Part shown: piece after piece, positions 26,480-34,420 of the stretch
Numbering within the stretch: position 1 is the first letter of the stretch
Layout: each line of letters opens with the position of its first letter
Source: Brevibacterium iodinum ATCC 49514
GTDB taxonomy: Bacteria; Actinomycetota; Actinomycetes; Actinomycetales; Brevibacteriaceae
Length of the DNA stretch: 64,000 nucleotides
NCBI RefSeq assembly: GCF_900169265.1
Contig: NZ_FXYX01000017.1
Span: 17,500 to 81,499 of the forward strand
Direction: 5' to 3'
Notes under the pieces: generated by a model
Databases searched by the model: none
Told to the model about the DNA's origin: nothing
The model's input: the letters and a program-made list of their open reading frames with translations, nothing else
Made by a program: the position numbers and the translations under genes

Positions 26480-27106
26480 TTGCACGCCACGAAACGGATC
26501 GCCGCAGTCTTTGGCGCACTGGCTCTTACATCAACGCTCGCAGCATGTGGTGGAGTTCCAAAGGAGGTTGACGCGGATCAGCCCGATCAATCGAACGGCA
26601 ACGATGCAGGCGGATCGGCTGACGAGCAGATCAGCATCGCGTCAATCAACGCAGACAATGTGGCGGGCACATGCAAACAGGCTCTCGGCGAGATTGCAGA
26701 CGTATACGAGACATTGGCTGTCGACGTCCCCTCAGATGCAACATTCGGCTCCACAGATGACCGGTATGTCGAAGGCGGAGGATGGAGAGACGAATACTTC
26801 CCAGAAGATTTGCTCAACGAAGACGAGCCAGGAGACGCAACCATTCGGTGCCAGGCCCCAGCATCCTACGAGGATGACTCAGGTAAAGAAATTGACGTTC
26901 GCCTCAACATCTCGATTACGGCAAATGAAGAAGGACCTAGAGGCAACACCGACTTTACCGTGAATGCAGACGGTATGACGGCGGGCATTGACTCATCGAG
27001 CAGTTCGGGGTCAGGCATGCAGGAAAAGACCAAGGATAAGTTGGTCGACCAGTCAAAAGGCGAGCAATACCTGACCGATGACGTATTGCCGAAGTTCAAG
27101 CCGTGA
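26480..27106 (+). CDS. Putative secreted lipoprotein
   Basis: 208 residues. Lipoprotein signal peptide ending in TLAACGG, with Cys23 as the predicted lipidation site; the mature part is acidic, Gly/Asp/Ser-rich with two further Cys. Starts at TTG, preceded by GAAAGGACG. Unknown function; the next gene encodes a membrane protein 24 bases away and probably belongs to the same transcript. Surface lipoproteins on conjugative elements often act in entry exclusion, which is only a possibility here. Confidence 0.65.
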   Translation: MHATKRIAAVFGALALTSTLAACGGVPKEVDADQPDQSNGNDAGGSADEQISIASINADNVAGTCKQALGEIADVYETLAVDVPSDATFGSTDDRYVEGGGWRDEYFPEDLLNEDEPGDATIRCQAPASYEDDSGKEIDVRLNISITANEEGPRGNTDFTVNADGMTAGIDSSSSSGSGMQEKTKDKLVDQSKGEQYLTDDVLPKFKP

Positions 27107-27130
27107 CCGCAGAAGGAAATTCGTGTCGAG

Positions 27131-27652
27131 ATGGCAGACAGAAAATTTCAAGGTCGCTACCGAATCAACGGTCATGACACGGTGGTTAGCGTTCCCACCG
27201 CAGGCCTGCATCGGTACTTAATTACGCAGGGCTCAGCGTGGGATGCAGTTGTTCGCGGTGATTCCGAAGCGCGGGCTCAATGGCGACACGAGTTTCTCAA
27301 GCACGCTCTCATACCCTTCGTCATTCTCGTGTTCATACTAGTGTTCCCGATTGGGTTTCACGACCTGTCAAACATCGGATTTTGGATGCTCCTGGGCGTC
27401 TTCGCGGTGGCCTGTCTCTTGTACTCCCTGCTTGCCACCGACCCGCCGCTATTTGAGGGACTGCCGGACACAATTGTGATGACGGCGGCAAGCGAGGACG
27501 CGGAGTATGTCTTTGGTGCGCTGACGCAGGAAGACCGAGACACGTTATTTCGCGCAGTGCAGACTTCGTACTATTCGACTGATCAACTGCTCGAACACCT
27601 TGGGTCCCACTACCGCAGAGGAAATAGGTACCCGTGGAAACCGCGCGGGTGA
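27131..27652 (+). CDS. Membrane protein of unknown function
   Basis: 173 residues with two adjacent hydrophobic spans (about 62-78 and 83-102), soluble N and C termini. The C terminus has VFGALTQEDRDTLFRAVQTS, resembling a regulatory helix. Follows the lipoprotein gene and is closed by the second copy of the repeated terminator. Confidence 0.6.
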   Translation: MADRKFQGRYRINGHDTVVSVPTAGLHRYLITQGSAWDAVVRGDSEARAQWRHEFLKHALIPFVILVFILVFPIGFHDLSNIGFWMLLGVFAVACLLYSLLATDPPLFEGLPDTIVMTAASEDAEYVFGALTQEDRDTLFRAVQTSYYSTDQLLEHLGSHYRRGNRYPWKPRG

Positions 27653-27691
27653 CTCGCGCTCAAGTTGCAGACCGCGGACCGCAGGCACGGA

Positions 27692-27727
27692 AAGGCGGCG
27701 TTGACCTCAATCGGGTCAACGCCGCTT
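27692..27727 (+). terminator. Terminator (copy 2 of the repeated hairpin)
   Basis: ggcgttgacc / ggtcaacgcc with flanking aag.gc/gcctt pairing and one bulged G, then cttcatg. Nearly the same sequence as 21377-21411. Confidence 0.75.
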
Positions 27728-27757
27728 CTTCATGTCAGCCGTAGATCGTGTCTCAGA

Positions 27758-27817
27758 GGCAGTAGACAGCGGTCTAACAGCAGAACATCACGCACATGCG
27801 GGAATGTGCAGGCTGTG
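27758..27817. repeat. 60-bp direct repeat, copy 2
   Basis: Partner of 22270-22329, 31 bases after the second terminator copy and 11 bases before the LLM 3' end. See the first copy for the alignment. Confidence 0.7.
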
Positions 27818-27828
27818 GTGACGACCGC

Positions 27829-28638
27829 TTAGACCGCAGATCCCTCTACCGGGCTCTCAGTGGTCGGGACCCAGCCCAACGACGGTGCGACGTGCTCCGC
27901 GAACGACTCAAGTATGTGGAGTGAATAAGCAATACCCAACTGACTGGGGATGGTGAGCATGATGGTATCGGCTGCCGCGATCGCCGCGTCGGCCTTGAGC
28001 TCGTCGATCAGCTTGTCCGGTTCGCCCGCGTAGGTACGGCCGAACGTCGACCGTGTGTCGTCGATGATGCCGATCTGATCCCCTTGGCCCGCCCCACGCC
28101 GACCGAAGTAGAGGTCGTCGAGGTCGGTGGTAATGGGGAAGATGCTGCGGCTGACGGACACTCTCGGAGTCCATCCGTGCCCCGCGACGCTCCATGCCTG
28201 ACGGTACCTGGCGATCTGCTCGGCCTGCAGGTCTCCGAATGCGGCACCTGTGGCCTCGGTGAGCAGAGTCGAACTCATCAGGTTCACACCCTGCTGTGCC
28301 GCCCATTCTGCGGTGAAGGCGGATCCAGCTCCCCACCAGATGCGTCGATCGAGCCCGGGGGAATGCGGTTCGATGCGCAGGCGCTTCCCCGGACCGAACT
28401 GCTGCAGATCGGCCGGGGCAAGTTCCTCGCCGCGGATGGCGCGGAGGAACCGATCGAACTTCTCTCTGGCCATGTTCGCGGCCTTCGGCTCGATGGGATC
28501 CTCGTAGCCGAAGGCTTCCCAACCGCGCAGGGCCGGCTCCGGGGATCCGCGACTGATACCCAACGCCACTCGCTGGTCGGAGAGCAGATCGAGGGCGGCG
28601 GCCTCCTCGGCGAGGTAGAGCGGGTTCTCATAGTGCAT
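27829..28638 (-). pseudogene. LLM-class flavin-dependent monooxygenase, middle and C-terminal part (5' end displaced)
   Basis: Encodes the TIM-barrel C-terminal three quarters of a luciferase-like oxidoreductase: YENPLYLAEEAAALDLLSD, LGISRGSPEPA, IWWGAGS, then LGIAYSLHILESFAEHVAPS. Family members begin about 78 residues earlier; the missing N terminus is at 36947-37183 on the same strand, cut off by element 2. Joining codon 79 (ATG at 36949) to the ATG at 28638 restores ...GVIDM-HYENPLY... in frame and gives about 347 residues, the normal length. The last ~40 codons appear to be supplied by element 1. A read-through start inside element 2 (28662) would give an N-terminally truncated, probably inactive protein. 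Confidence 0.85.
27947..27951. other. Putative attR core of element 1
   Basis: GGGAT, matching 11524-11528, inside the LLM coding sequence at the IP(S/N)QLG codons. Confidence 0.5.
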
Positions 28639-28642
28639 CTCG
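28636..28642. other. Putative attL of element 2
   Basis: catctcg on the plus strand; the other end at 36947-36953 reads catatcg (6 of 7 identical, sharing the LLM ATG codon). Serine integrases need only such short cores. Confidence 0.55.
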
Positions 28643-28676
28643 CGGTTGCAACACCCGTTCACGTAAGCTTGGTTGC

Positions 28677-30113
28677 ATGGTCGAACTGGTAGCGCTGAGG
28701 AAGACGAACGAGGTGGCCGCGTACGTCCGCGCCTCCATGGACCGCAAGGGCGACCGCTGGACGGTCGATACGCAGCTGAGGAAGATTCACGCTCTCGCCG
28801 AGGCCAAGGACTGGAACGTCGTCGAGGTCTACGAAGACAACGCGGTGTCGGCGACGAAGAAGCGCCGCACTGGCACCCGCTGGGCCGAGATGCTGGACGA
28901 CGCCCGCGCGGGCCGGTTCTCGATGGTGGTCGCCGTGGACATGGACCGGCTGCTGCGCAGCACGAAGGACCTCAACACGCTGATCGATCTCGGCCTGCGG
29001 GTCGTCACTGTGGACGGCGAGATCGACCTCTCTACGGCGGACGGCGAGTTCCGGGCGACGATGCTCGCCGCTCTTGCCCGGTTCGAAGCACGGCGCAAGG
29101 CAGAGCGTCAGATCAGGTCGAACGAGCGCCGCCGCGCCGAGGGCATCCCGACGTCGGCCTGGAAAGCGTTCGGCTGGACGAGGGAGGGCGAAGTGATCGA
29201 GGAGGAGGCCGACGCCGTCCGGCGGGCCTTCGACGCGTTCCTCGGCGAGCCGTCGCTGTCGATCCGGCGTATCCGCGAAGACCTGAACGGTGCCGGGCAC
29301 GTCACTGCCAGGGGGTCCGAGTTCTCCGTCGATGCGGTGCGGTATTTGCTGGCGAACCCGCTCTACGCGGGCTACATCAAGCACCACGCGTCGGGTGAGT
29401 TGTACCCGGTGCAGGGCGAGGTGTTCCCGCCCATCGTCGGGGAGCAGACGTGGCGGGCCGCGGCGGCGAAGCTGGAGGACAATGTGCGGAGGTCGGCCAG
29501 GCAGGGCAACCAGCCGAAGTACCTCCTGTCCACTATCGGGCTGTGCGGGAGATGCGGCGCGACGCTAGTTTCGGGGACGAACAGCCGGAAGCAGCCGACG
29601 TACCGTTGCGGCGAGCTGTTCCACCTCACCCGCCAGCGCGAGCCCGTCGATGCGATGGTCACCGAGGCAGTACTCACCCGCCTGTCCTCTGTGGACGTGC
29701 ACGACCTCGTGATGCCACAGGAGGACGACGGGCCGGACCGCGAGGCGTTGCTGACCGAGCGGAACGCCTTGGTCGAGCGGGTGAAAGAGCTGAGCCCGCT
29801 GCTGCTGGACGTGCAACAGCCTGTCCTGGAGATCACGGAGGCGATCAGGGGCGGGAAGGCCCGGATCGACGAGATCGACACGGAGCTGCTCGACCGCTCG
29901 GTGTCGGTAGCGGCGAAGCTGCTGGCTGGTGTTGACGAGCCAGTCGGCACTGCGGAGCGCCGCGAGGTGGTCGAATCGAAGTGGAAGGCTCTGGACGTGG
30001 ACCGCCGCCGGCTGCTCGTGGACGAGCTTGTGACAGTGACCATCGAGCCCATCGTGCCTGGTCACGTGAAGTTCGACCCTGACCTCATTCGAATCGAGCC
30101 GCGTCGCGACTGA
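28677..30113 (+). CDS. Large serine recombinase (integrase) of element 2
   Basis: 478 residues. Catalytic domain ~12-150 with Ser20 in YVRASMD and MDRLLRSTKDLNTL; recombinase domain ~165-270 (YLLANPLYAGYI); zinc-ribbon CGRCGATL ... YRCGEL near 290-315; coiled-coil region ~350-410. Different from the element 1 integrase in sequence and in GC content. The gene begins 35 bases inside the left junction, as expected for an integrase beside its attachment site. The start context is poor (no strong ribosome site), so a leaderless or weakly translated message is possible. Confidence 0.92.
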   Translation: MVELVALRKTNEVAAYVRASMDRKGDRWTVDTQLRKIHALAEAKDWNVVEVYEDNAVSATKKRRTGTRWAEMLDDARAGRFSMVVAVDMDRLLRSTKDLNTLIDLGLRVVTVDGEIDLSTADGEFRATMLAALARFEARRKAERQIRSNERRRAEGIPTSAWKAFGWTREGEVIEEEADAVRRAFDAFLGEPSLSIRRIREDLNGAGHVTARGSEFSVDAVRYLLANPLYAGYIKHHASGELYPVQGEVFPPIVGEQTWRAAAAKLEDNVRRSARQGNQPKYLLSTIGLCGRCGATLVSGTNSRKQPTYRCGELFHLTRQREPVDAMVTEAVLTRLSSVDVHDLVMPQEDDGPDREALLTERNALVERVKELSPLLLDVQQPVLEITEAIRGGKARIDEIDTELLDRSVSVAAKLLAGVDEPVGTAERREVVESKWKALDVDRRRLLVDELVTVTIEPIVPGHVKFDPDLIRIEPRRD

Positions 30114-30116
30114 CTT

Positions 30117-30154
30117 ATGACTCGACTCGTCATTGCAATGGTGAGTCGACTCAT
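30117..30154 (+). terminator. Hairpin after integrase 2
   Basis: atgactcgactc / gagtcgactcat, one mismatch, directly after the integrase stop. No T-tract. Confidence 0.45.
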
Positions 30155-30294
30155 GGGAGAATCGTTGCAGACAAGAAGATCCCACCGGGGCCGCGACTTA
30201 GAAGCGCGGGGTTCTGCTCCCGGATGAGTAGCCGGTCAAACAGCCCAACTACCGTGGCGGGGAACCGGAAGATACTCATGTCTGAGGACTTCCG

Positions 30295-30507
30295 ATGTCT
30301 GTCGTTATCGACGTTCCCCGCGCATCCGCGCTTGACAGTCCTGGCCTCGGCCAGGACTCGACCCCCGTTTCGCAACCTGATGGGCTCGAGCCCGTCATCG
30401 CCGCAGCCCGTGCCGCCGGTCGCCGGGCCGGTGAGCGCCTGGCTCTCACGCCGCTGACACCGCGCCAGCGCGCCGCCGTCGCCTCCGTGATGGGCGGTGA
30501 TCGCTGA
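30295..30507 (+). CDS. Small hypothetical protein
   Basis: 70 residues, Ala/Arg-rich C-terminal half (VIAAARAAGRRAGERLAL), preceded by a GAGGA site. Its TGA overlaps the next ATG (TGATG), pointing to coupled translation with the HTH gene. Unknown function; possibly a copy-control partner in the rep region. Confidence 0.55.
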   Translation: MSVVIDVPRASALDSPGLGQDSTPVSQPDGLEPVIAAARAAGRRAGERLALTPLTPRQRAAVASVMGGDR

Positions 30508-30755
30508 TGAGCGCGAACTCCGCCGCCTTCGAGCACCTGACCGGCTTCCGCTGGCGTCAGGGCGATCCGTCCCTCGCCGACACCGAGGCCCGTCTCTGCG
30601 ACCTTGGCGTGCTTCGCTCCGTGCTGGAGGAGGCCGTCGAGATCGCCGTCTACGATGCCCGCGCTGAGGGCGTGACCTGGGCCAGGATCGGTGATGCCCT
30701 CGGTGTCACGCACCAGGCCGTCATCAAGCGCTACCGCAAGGGCGGTGGTCGCTGA
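30507..30755 (+). CDS. Small helix-turn-helix protein
   Basis: 82 residues. The C-terminal VTWARIGDALGVTHQAVIKRY is a clear HTH of the sigma-region-4 style. Probably regulates rep or the element's own promoters. Overlaps the preceding gene by one base. Confidence 0.65.
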   Translation: MSANSAAFEHLTGFRWRQGDPSLADTEARLCDLGVLRSVLEEAVEIAVYDARAEGVTWARIGDALGVTHQAVIKRYRKGGGR

Positions 30756-31071
30756 TGCGTGCCCGCCTGTCCCGCTCCACCACCCTGACCCCCAACCGAG
30801 CGCGCGAAGCGAGCGAGGGCGGGAGCCTCCAGCATGTCGCTCCCTCGAAGAGTTCCCGGACTCTTGCCACCAAATGGCGCGCAGCGTGCGTTCCTACGCA
30901 CGGGGGGCTCAAGCTTGCCGATAGCCCCCCGTGCTGCAACAGCGCTGGTCACGCGGTGTTTCCGGGTGCTCCATCGGTGGGCTCCGATGCCCGTCTCAGC
31001 AGGGCCTCCGACGCGCGCCATTACGCGCGCCATTTGAGGCGCCGCACCTCTAATGGCGCGCACTGTGGGCG
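30756..31071. other. Presumed replication origin / control region of element 2
   Basis: 316 bases without a convincing gene, right before rep. It holds a gggggct/agccccc inverted repeat (about 30902-30928) and several copies of the atggcgcgc word: direct at about 30873 and 31052, inverted (gcgcgccat) at about 31015 and 31026. Repeats of this kind next to a HUH-type Rep gene mark rolling-circle origins. A 109-codon frame across the region has no protein-like features. Confidence 0.5.
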
Positions 31072-32550
31072 GTGGTCTCGGTGAGCGCCGCAGCGAAGAA
31101 GCAGAGCGGTCCCAGTGGGCGGAAGCCGTCTGCGTACGTGACGTTCACGCAGCAGCTCAAGCCGGAGTTCTGGCCGGGCTGGGACGTGGCCGTGATCCTC
31201 TCCGGCGATGTGCGATCGATCGGCGAGGAGACTCTGCGCCGCTACGAAGCCGCGGGCGGCGACTGCCAGGGGTTCTGGATCATCAAGCACGACAAGGACG
31301 TGCTGGCGGACGGATGCCCGAAGGACGATCACGTGCACGTGGTGCTCCAGCAGAGCGCAGGGCGCAAGGTCGAGGGCAAGCTCCAGTGCGCCGCGATGGA
31401 TCAGCTGTTCGGGTTCGGCGACAAGAGCGTCGTCAAGGGGCCGCCCCGTGGAGGCCGGATCGAGAATGCCTGGTCCTACCTGATCCACGCGAAGGACCCG
31501 GACAAGCACCAGTACGGCGTCGACGAGGTCGTCACGCTCCGCGGGAAGGACTACGCCGAGATCGAGGCCGAGCATCGCGACGCCTGGGCTCGCCGCGCCG
31601 TGATCGGCCGCAAGGCGGCGATCCCGATGAAGGAGTGGAACGAGCTGGGCGACACGCTCGTGCAGAAGGTGCTCGACGGCGAAGTCGATGAGCTGGACAT
31701 CCTGCGGGACAAGACGCTGATGGACATCTACACGCGCAACGAGGCCAAGGTGAACCTGGCACTGAAGAACCGTGCCAAGCGCGAGATGCTGTTCGAGGTC
31801 GAGAAGCTCCGGGCCGGTGTCTTCCAGAAGACGATCATCTGGGCGATGGGCGCGAGCGATCAGGGCAAGAGCTATCTGGTCGAGTCGGTCGCCGCTGAAC
31901 TTTCGGCGCGGCTGGGCTGGCCGGTGTTTCGCGCCACGGCGAAGAACGGGCCGGACGCTTACAACGGCGAGCCGATCTTCATGATGAACGAGCCCAGCTC
32001 GCGGGTCATGGAGTGGGCGGACTTCCTCCAGCTGCTCGATCCTCGGCAGGGCGGGCCGATCTCGGCGCGCTACTACAACAAGCCGGACGCGGCTCCGCGC
32101 CTGATCCTCATCGCGGTGTCGGTCGATCCGGTTGAGTTCGGGTTCTTCATACCGGGGAAGCGCTCGACGGGCGATTCCCTCGATCAGGTCGTGCGCCGGA
32201 TCACGTTGATGATCGAGGCTAGGAAGATCGACGGCGAGCCGCACTACTCGGTCAGCCAGGTTGGTGAGGTCGAGCCGTACACGCGCACGATCTGGCTCCC
32301 GGGTGCGGACCGGAACGGGAACGTGAACCGGGAGACGGTGTGGCTCGGCTACGACAAGGCTGAGACCGACGCCGAGCTGACGCACGCCGAGGCGCTCGAT
32401 GCGGTGCTCGACGCCGTTGCTCTTCGGTCGCCGGATGCGGGGCTCGTGACCTCGGCGCAGCGCCGTCTCGATGACAGCACGGCGGCGCTGGCCGCTCGCG
32501 GCATCGTCTTCAGCGAGCCGCCGGTGCTGGTCACGGGAGGTGCCGCATGA
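31072..32550 (+). CDS. Rolling-circle replication initiator with HUH endonuclease and SF3 helicase domains (CRESS-type Rep)
   Basis: 492 residues. HUH domain: FWIIKHDKD around residue 68-76, DDHVHVVL with His87 and His89, and the nicking Tyr136 in WSYLIH. Helicase domain: Walker A GASDQGKS at 260-267, Walker B-like PIFMMNE at 301-307, and a motif C-like LILIAVSVDP near 345-353. The domain order and motifs match Reps of CRESS-DNA viruses and their bacterial plasmid relatives. It nicks one origin strand and unwinds it. GTG starts at 31072 or 31081; ends in an ATGA overlap with mobC. Confidence 0.82.
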   Translation: MVSVSAAAKKQSGPSGRKPSAYVTFTQQLKPEFWPGWDVAVILSGDVRSIGEETLRRYEAAGGDCQGFWIIKHDKDVLADGCPKDDHVHVVLQQSAGRKVEGKLQCAAMDQLFGFGDKSVVKGPPRGGRIENAWSYLIHAKDPDKHQYGVDEVVTLRGKDYAEIEAEHRDAWARRAVIGRKAAIPMKEWNELGDTLVQKVLDGEVDELDILRDKTLMDIYTRNEAKVNLALKNRAKREMLFEVEKLRAGVFQKTIIWAMGASDQGKSYLVESVAAELSARLGWPVFRATAKNGPDAYNGEPIFMMNEPSSRVMEWADFLQLLDPRQGGPISARYYNKPDAAPRLILIAVSVDPVEFGFFIPGKRSTGDSLDQVVRRITLMIEARKIDGEPHYSVSQVGEVEPYTRTIWLPGADRNGNVNRETVWLGYDKAETDAELTHAEALDAVLDAVALRSPDAGLVTSAQRRLDDSTAALAARGIVFSEPPVLVTGGAA

Positions 32551-33137
32551 GCACCGATCAGCACCCGTTCGTCCAGGGGGTCGAGGGGGCCGGAGGCCCC
32601 TCGCAAGCAGCCGGGGAGGACATGAGCGTCAGCGAAATGTCCGACACGGCTACTGCTTGCCATCCATCCGTACGGGTGGGGCAGCGGCCCGATTCCAAGG
32701 TGGACACCGGTCGGGACGCCGCGGAGGCCGTGCGGATGGATCACGGCGGCGCGAAGCGTCGTCGTGACAGCGGCGGGCGGCTCGATACTCGCTTCGACGA
32801 GTCCACGCTCGCCGTGCTTCGCACTCGTGCGAAGCGGCTCGGGCTGGCTCCGAGCACGTGGGTGCGGACCGTCGTGCGCGACGCGCTGCACGCCTCGCGT
32901 TCCGAGGAGCTGGACGCCGCTGTGGCCGCGCACCTGCTCGACGTGGAGAGCCGCGTGCAGGCATCGGCGGATGCTCGGGAGCTTGCCGCTCAGGTCCGCC
33001 CGCTGGCCATCAACATCAACGACCTGGACCACCGAGCGCGGGCCGGTGAGGCAGTCGCGTTGTCCGCAGACGTGCCCGAGCTGATCGAGCTGCTGCGCGA
33101 GATCCGCGCCCTGCTCGGAGATCGGACGGCCTCATGA
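32547..33137 (+). CDS. MobC-type relaxosome accessory protein
   Basis: 196 residues. A disordered N terminus, then a ribbon-helix-helix-like segment (RLDTRFDESTLAVLRTRA, residues ~78-115) and the MobC signature VRPLAININDLDHRARAG (~152-170). MobC proteins open DNA at oriT so that the relaxase can nick. Overlaps Rep upstream and the relaxase downstream by four bases each, so replication and mobilization genes form one coupled operon. Confidence 0.8.
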   Translation: MSTDQHPFVQGVEGAGGPSQAAGEDMSVSEMSDTATACHPSVRVGQRPDSKVDTGRDAAEAVRMDHGGAKRRRDSGGRLDTRFDESTLAVLRTRAKRLGLAPSTWVRTVVRDALHASRSEELDAAVAAHLLDVESRVQASADARELAAQVRPLAININDLDHRARAGEAVALSADVPELIELLREIRALLGDRTAS

Positions 33138-34420
33138 GCACCACCCACTACAGCCCGAGTGCCAGCGCTGCGGACACCGAGAGCTACATCCGCGGCAAGG
33201 ATGACGAGCGCGGTGCCGCGATCACGTGCGATGTCCCGGGAGGCCCCGGCGCGTTCTCGGCGCGTGCCCGGGCACTGACGCAGAACACAAAGCGTGACGT
33301 CGAGGCGCTGCACTACCGGCAGTCGTTCAGCGACGAGGAGTTCGACCCGAAGTACCCGGAGGACGTGCAACGGGTGAACGATCTCGGCTACCAGCTCGCG
33401 AAGAAGATGCACCCCGACTCGGACTGCCTCGTGGTCAGCCATGTGGATGGACGCGGGAAGAAGCCGCACAACCACATCCTCGTGATCAACCACACCAACC
33501 GGACGGGGAAGGCGCTCAGCGACTACCGCACGTTCCACGACCGCAAGGCCGGGAACCAGCTGGGCGTGCAGTCGGCGAACGACGAGCTGATGCGCGAGCA
33601 CGGCCTCTCGGTCGTCAAGCGGTTGGAGCACGCGTCGAGGGACTGGGAGCTGCGCCGCGAGGACTTCGCCCAGGGCGGGCTCGACCGCGAGATGGGCGAC
33701 CGGATGAGCGCAGCCCTGGCCGACCCCCGGACGGTGGACAAGGCCTGCCTTGAAGCGGTGATCGAGGAGCAGAACCAGCAGCTCGGCGACGACGGTGAGC
33801 GGGTGCCGAGGATGCGCCTGCACACCGCAGTCAGCACGCGAGGGAAGAACGTCGGCAAGGAGACGTGGACGCTCTACATCGAGGACCGCCGTGGCGAGTC
33901 CGGGCGCGCCGAGCGCCGCAAGCGCACGAGTGCCCTCTCGGCGGACTTCACACCGGAGGGCGCGCAGGCGTTCTTCGACTACCACCAGCAGCAGAAGGAG
34001 CAGGAATATGAGCGCAGCGCTCGACAGGCTGAAGCAGCAGAACGCGCAGGACGAGCAGCGGCAGCAGCTCGGCAGTCCGGAGACGATGGAGGCGTTGACC
34101 TCGATTCTCGCCGCCGTCGAGGCACAGAACACGAGGATCACGACGTTGGCGGAGCAGCAGAAGAAGCTCGCGGGGTTCGTGAAGGTCATGGACGAGGAGA
34201 CGACGAGGCGGCTGGAGCGGATCACGGCCCCGCCGTCGACCTCCTCGCCCTCCAGCGACGTGTCCGAGAGGATCGCGAGTATCGCGAGCAGGCAGAACGA
34301 GATCGCGAGCACGCTCGGCGAGTTCGCGCAGAGTCTCAACGGCGAGAGCTTGAACGCCGCGTCGCGGAGCTTGGTCGCGGAGTCGCAGAAGAATCGCGCG
34401 GCTACGGTTTCGGCGATTGA
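33134..34420 (+). CDS. Relaxase / mobilization nuclease
   Basis: 428 residues. Relaxase domain in the first ~200 residues: HYRQSFSDEEFDP, then HVDGRGKKPHNHILV giving His103, His112 and His114 as metal ligands of the HUH fold; Tyr6 or Tyr18 may be the nicking residue. It would cut oriT and pilot single-stranded DNA through a helper's mating channel. The C-terminal ~137 residues are highly charged and overlap the MobB-like gene in another frame for 413 bases. The start overlaps mobC by 4 bases. Confidence 0.85.
   Translation: MSTTHYSPSASAADTESYIRGKDDERGAAITCDVPGGPGAFSARARALTQNTKRDVEALHYRQSFSDEEFDPKYPEDVQRVNDLGYQLAKKMHPDSDCLVVSHVDGRGKKPHNHILVINHTNRTGKALSDYRTFHDRKAGNQLGVQSANDELMREHGLSVVKRLEHASRDWELRREDFAQGGLDREMGDRMSAALADPRTVDKACLEAVIEEQNQQLGDDGERVPRMRLHTAVSTRGKNVGKETWTLYIEDRRGESGRAERRKRTSALSADFTPEGAQAFFDYHQQQKEQEYERSARQAEAAERAGRAAAAARQSGDDGGVDLDSRRRRGTEHEDHDVGGAAEEARGVREGHGRGDDEAAGADHGPAVDLLALQRRVREDREYREQAERDREHARRVRAESQRRELERRVAELGRGVAEESRGYGFGD

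Larger units (their letters stand above)
11524..27951. mobile_element. Element 1: AICE-like integrative conjugative element (~16.4 kb)
   Basis: Bounded by the two LLM 3'-end copies that share GGGAT (11524-11528 and 27947-27951). Contains a large serine integrase at the left end, repeat arrays, a replication-relaxation-like gene, an FtsK-type translocase, a small resolvase and cargo (NYN RNase, single-chain R-M enzyme, HTH-membrane protein, lipoprotein). No type IV secretion genes are visible, so transfer would be by the single-protein dsDNA translocase route known for actinomycete ICEs. Base composition is visibly lower in GC than the flanks. Extent is inferred from the junctions. Confidence 0.75.

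Noticed and set aside
28662..28677. Divergent promoter region making the 28662 frame a complete gene
   Set aside because: Its first codons lie in element 2 and do not resemble any LLM N terminus; the true N terminus is at 37183.
30755..31084. 109-codon frame before rep
   Set aside because: Low-complexity composition and packed with inverted repeats; more likely origin sequence.
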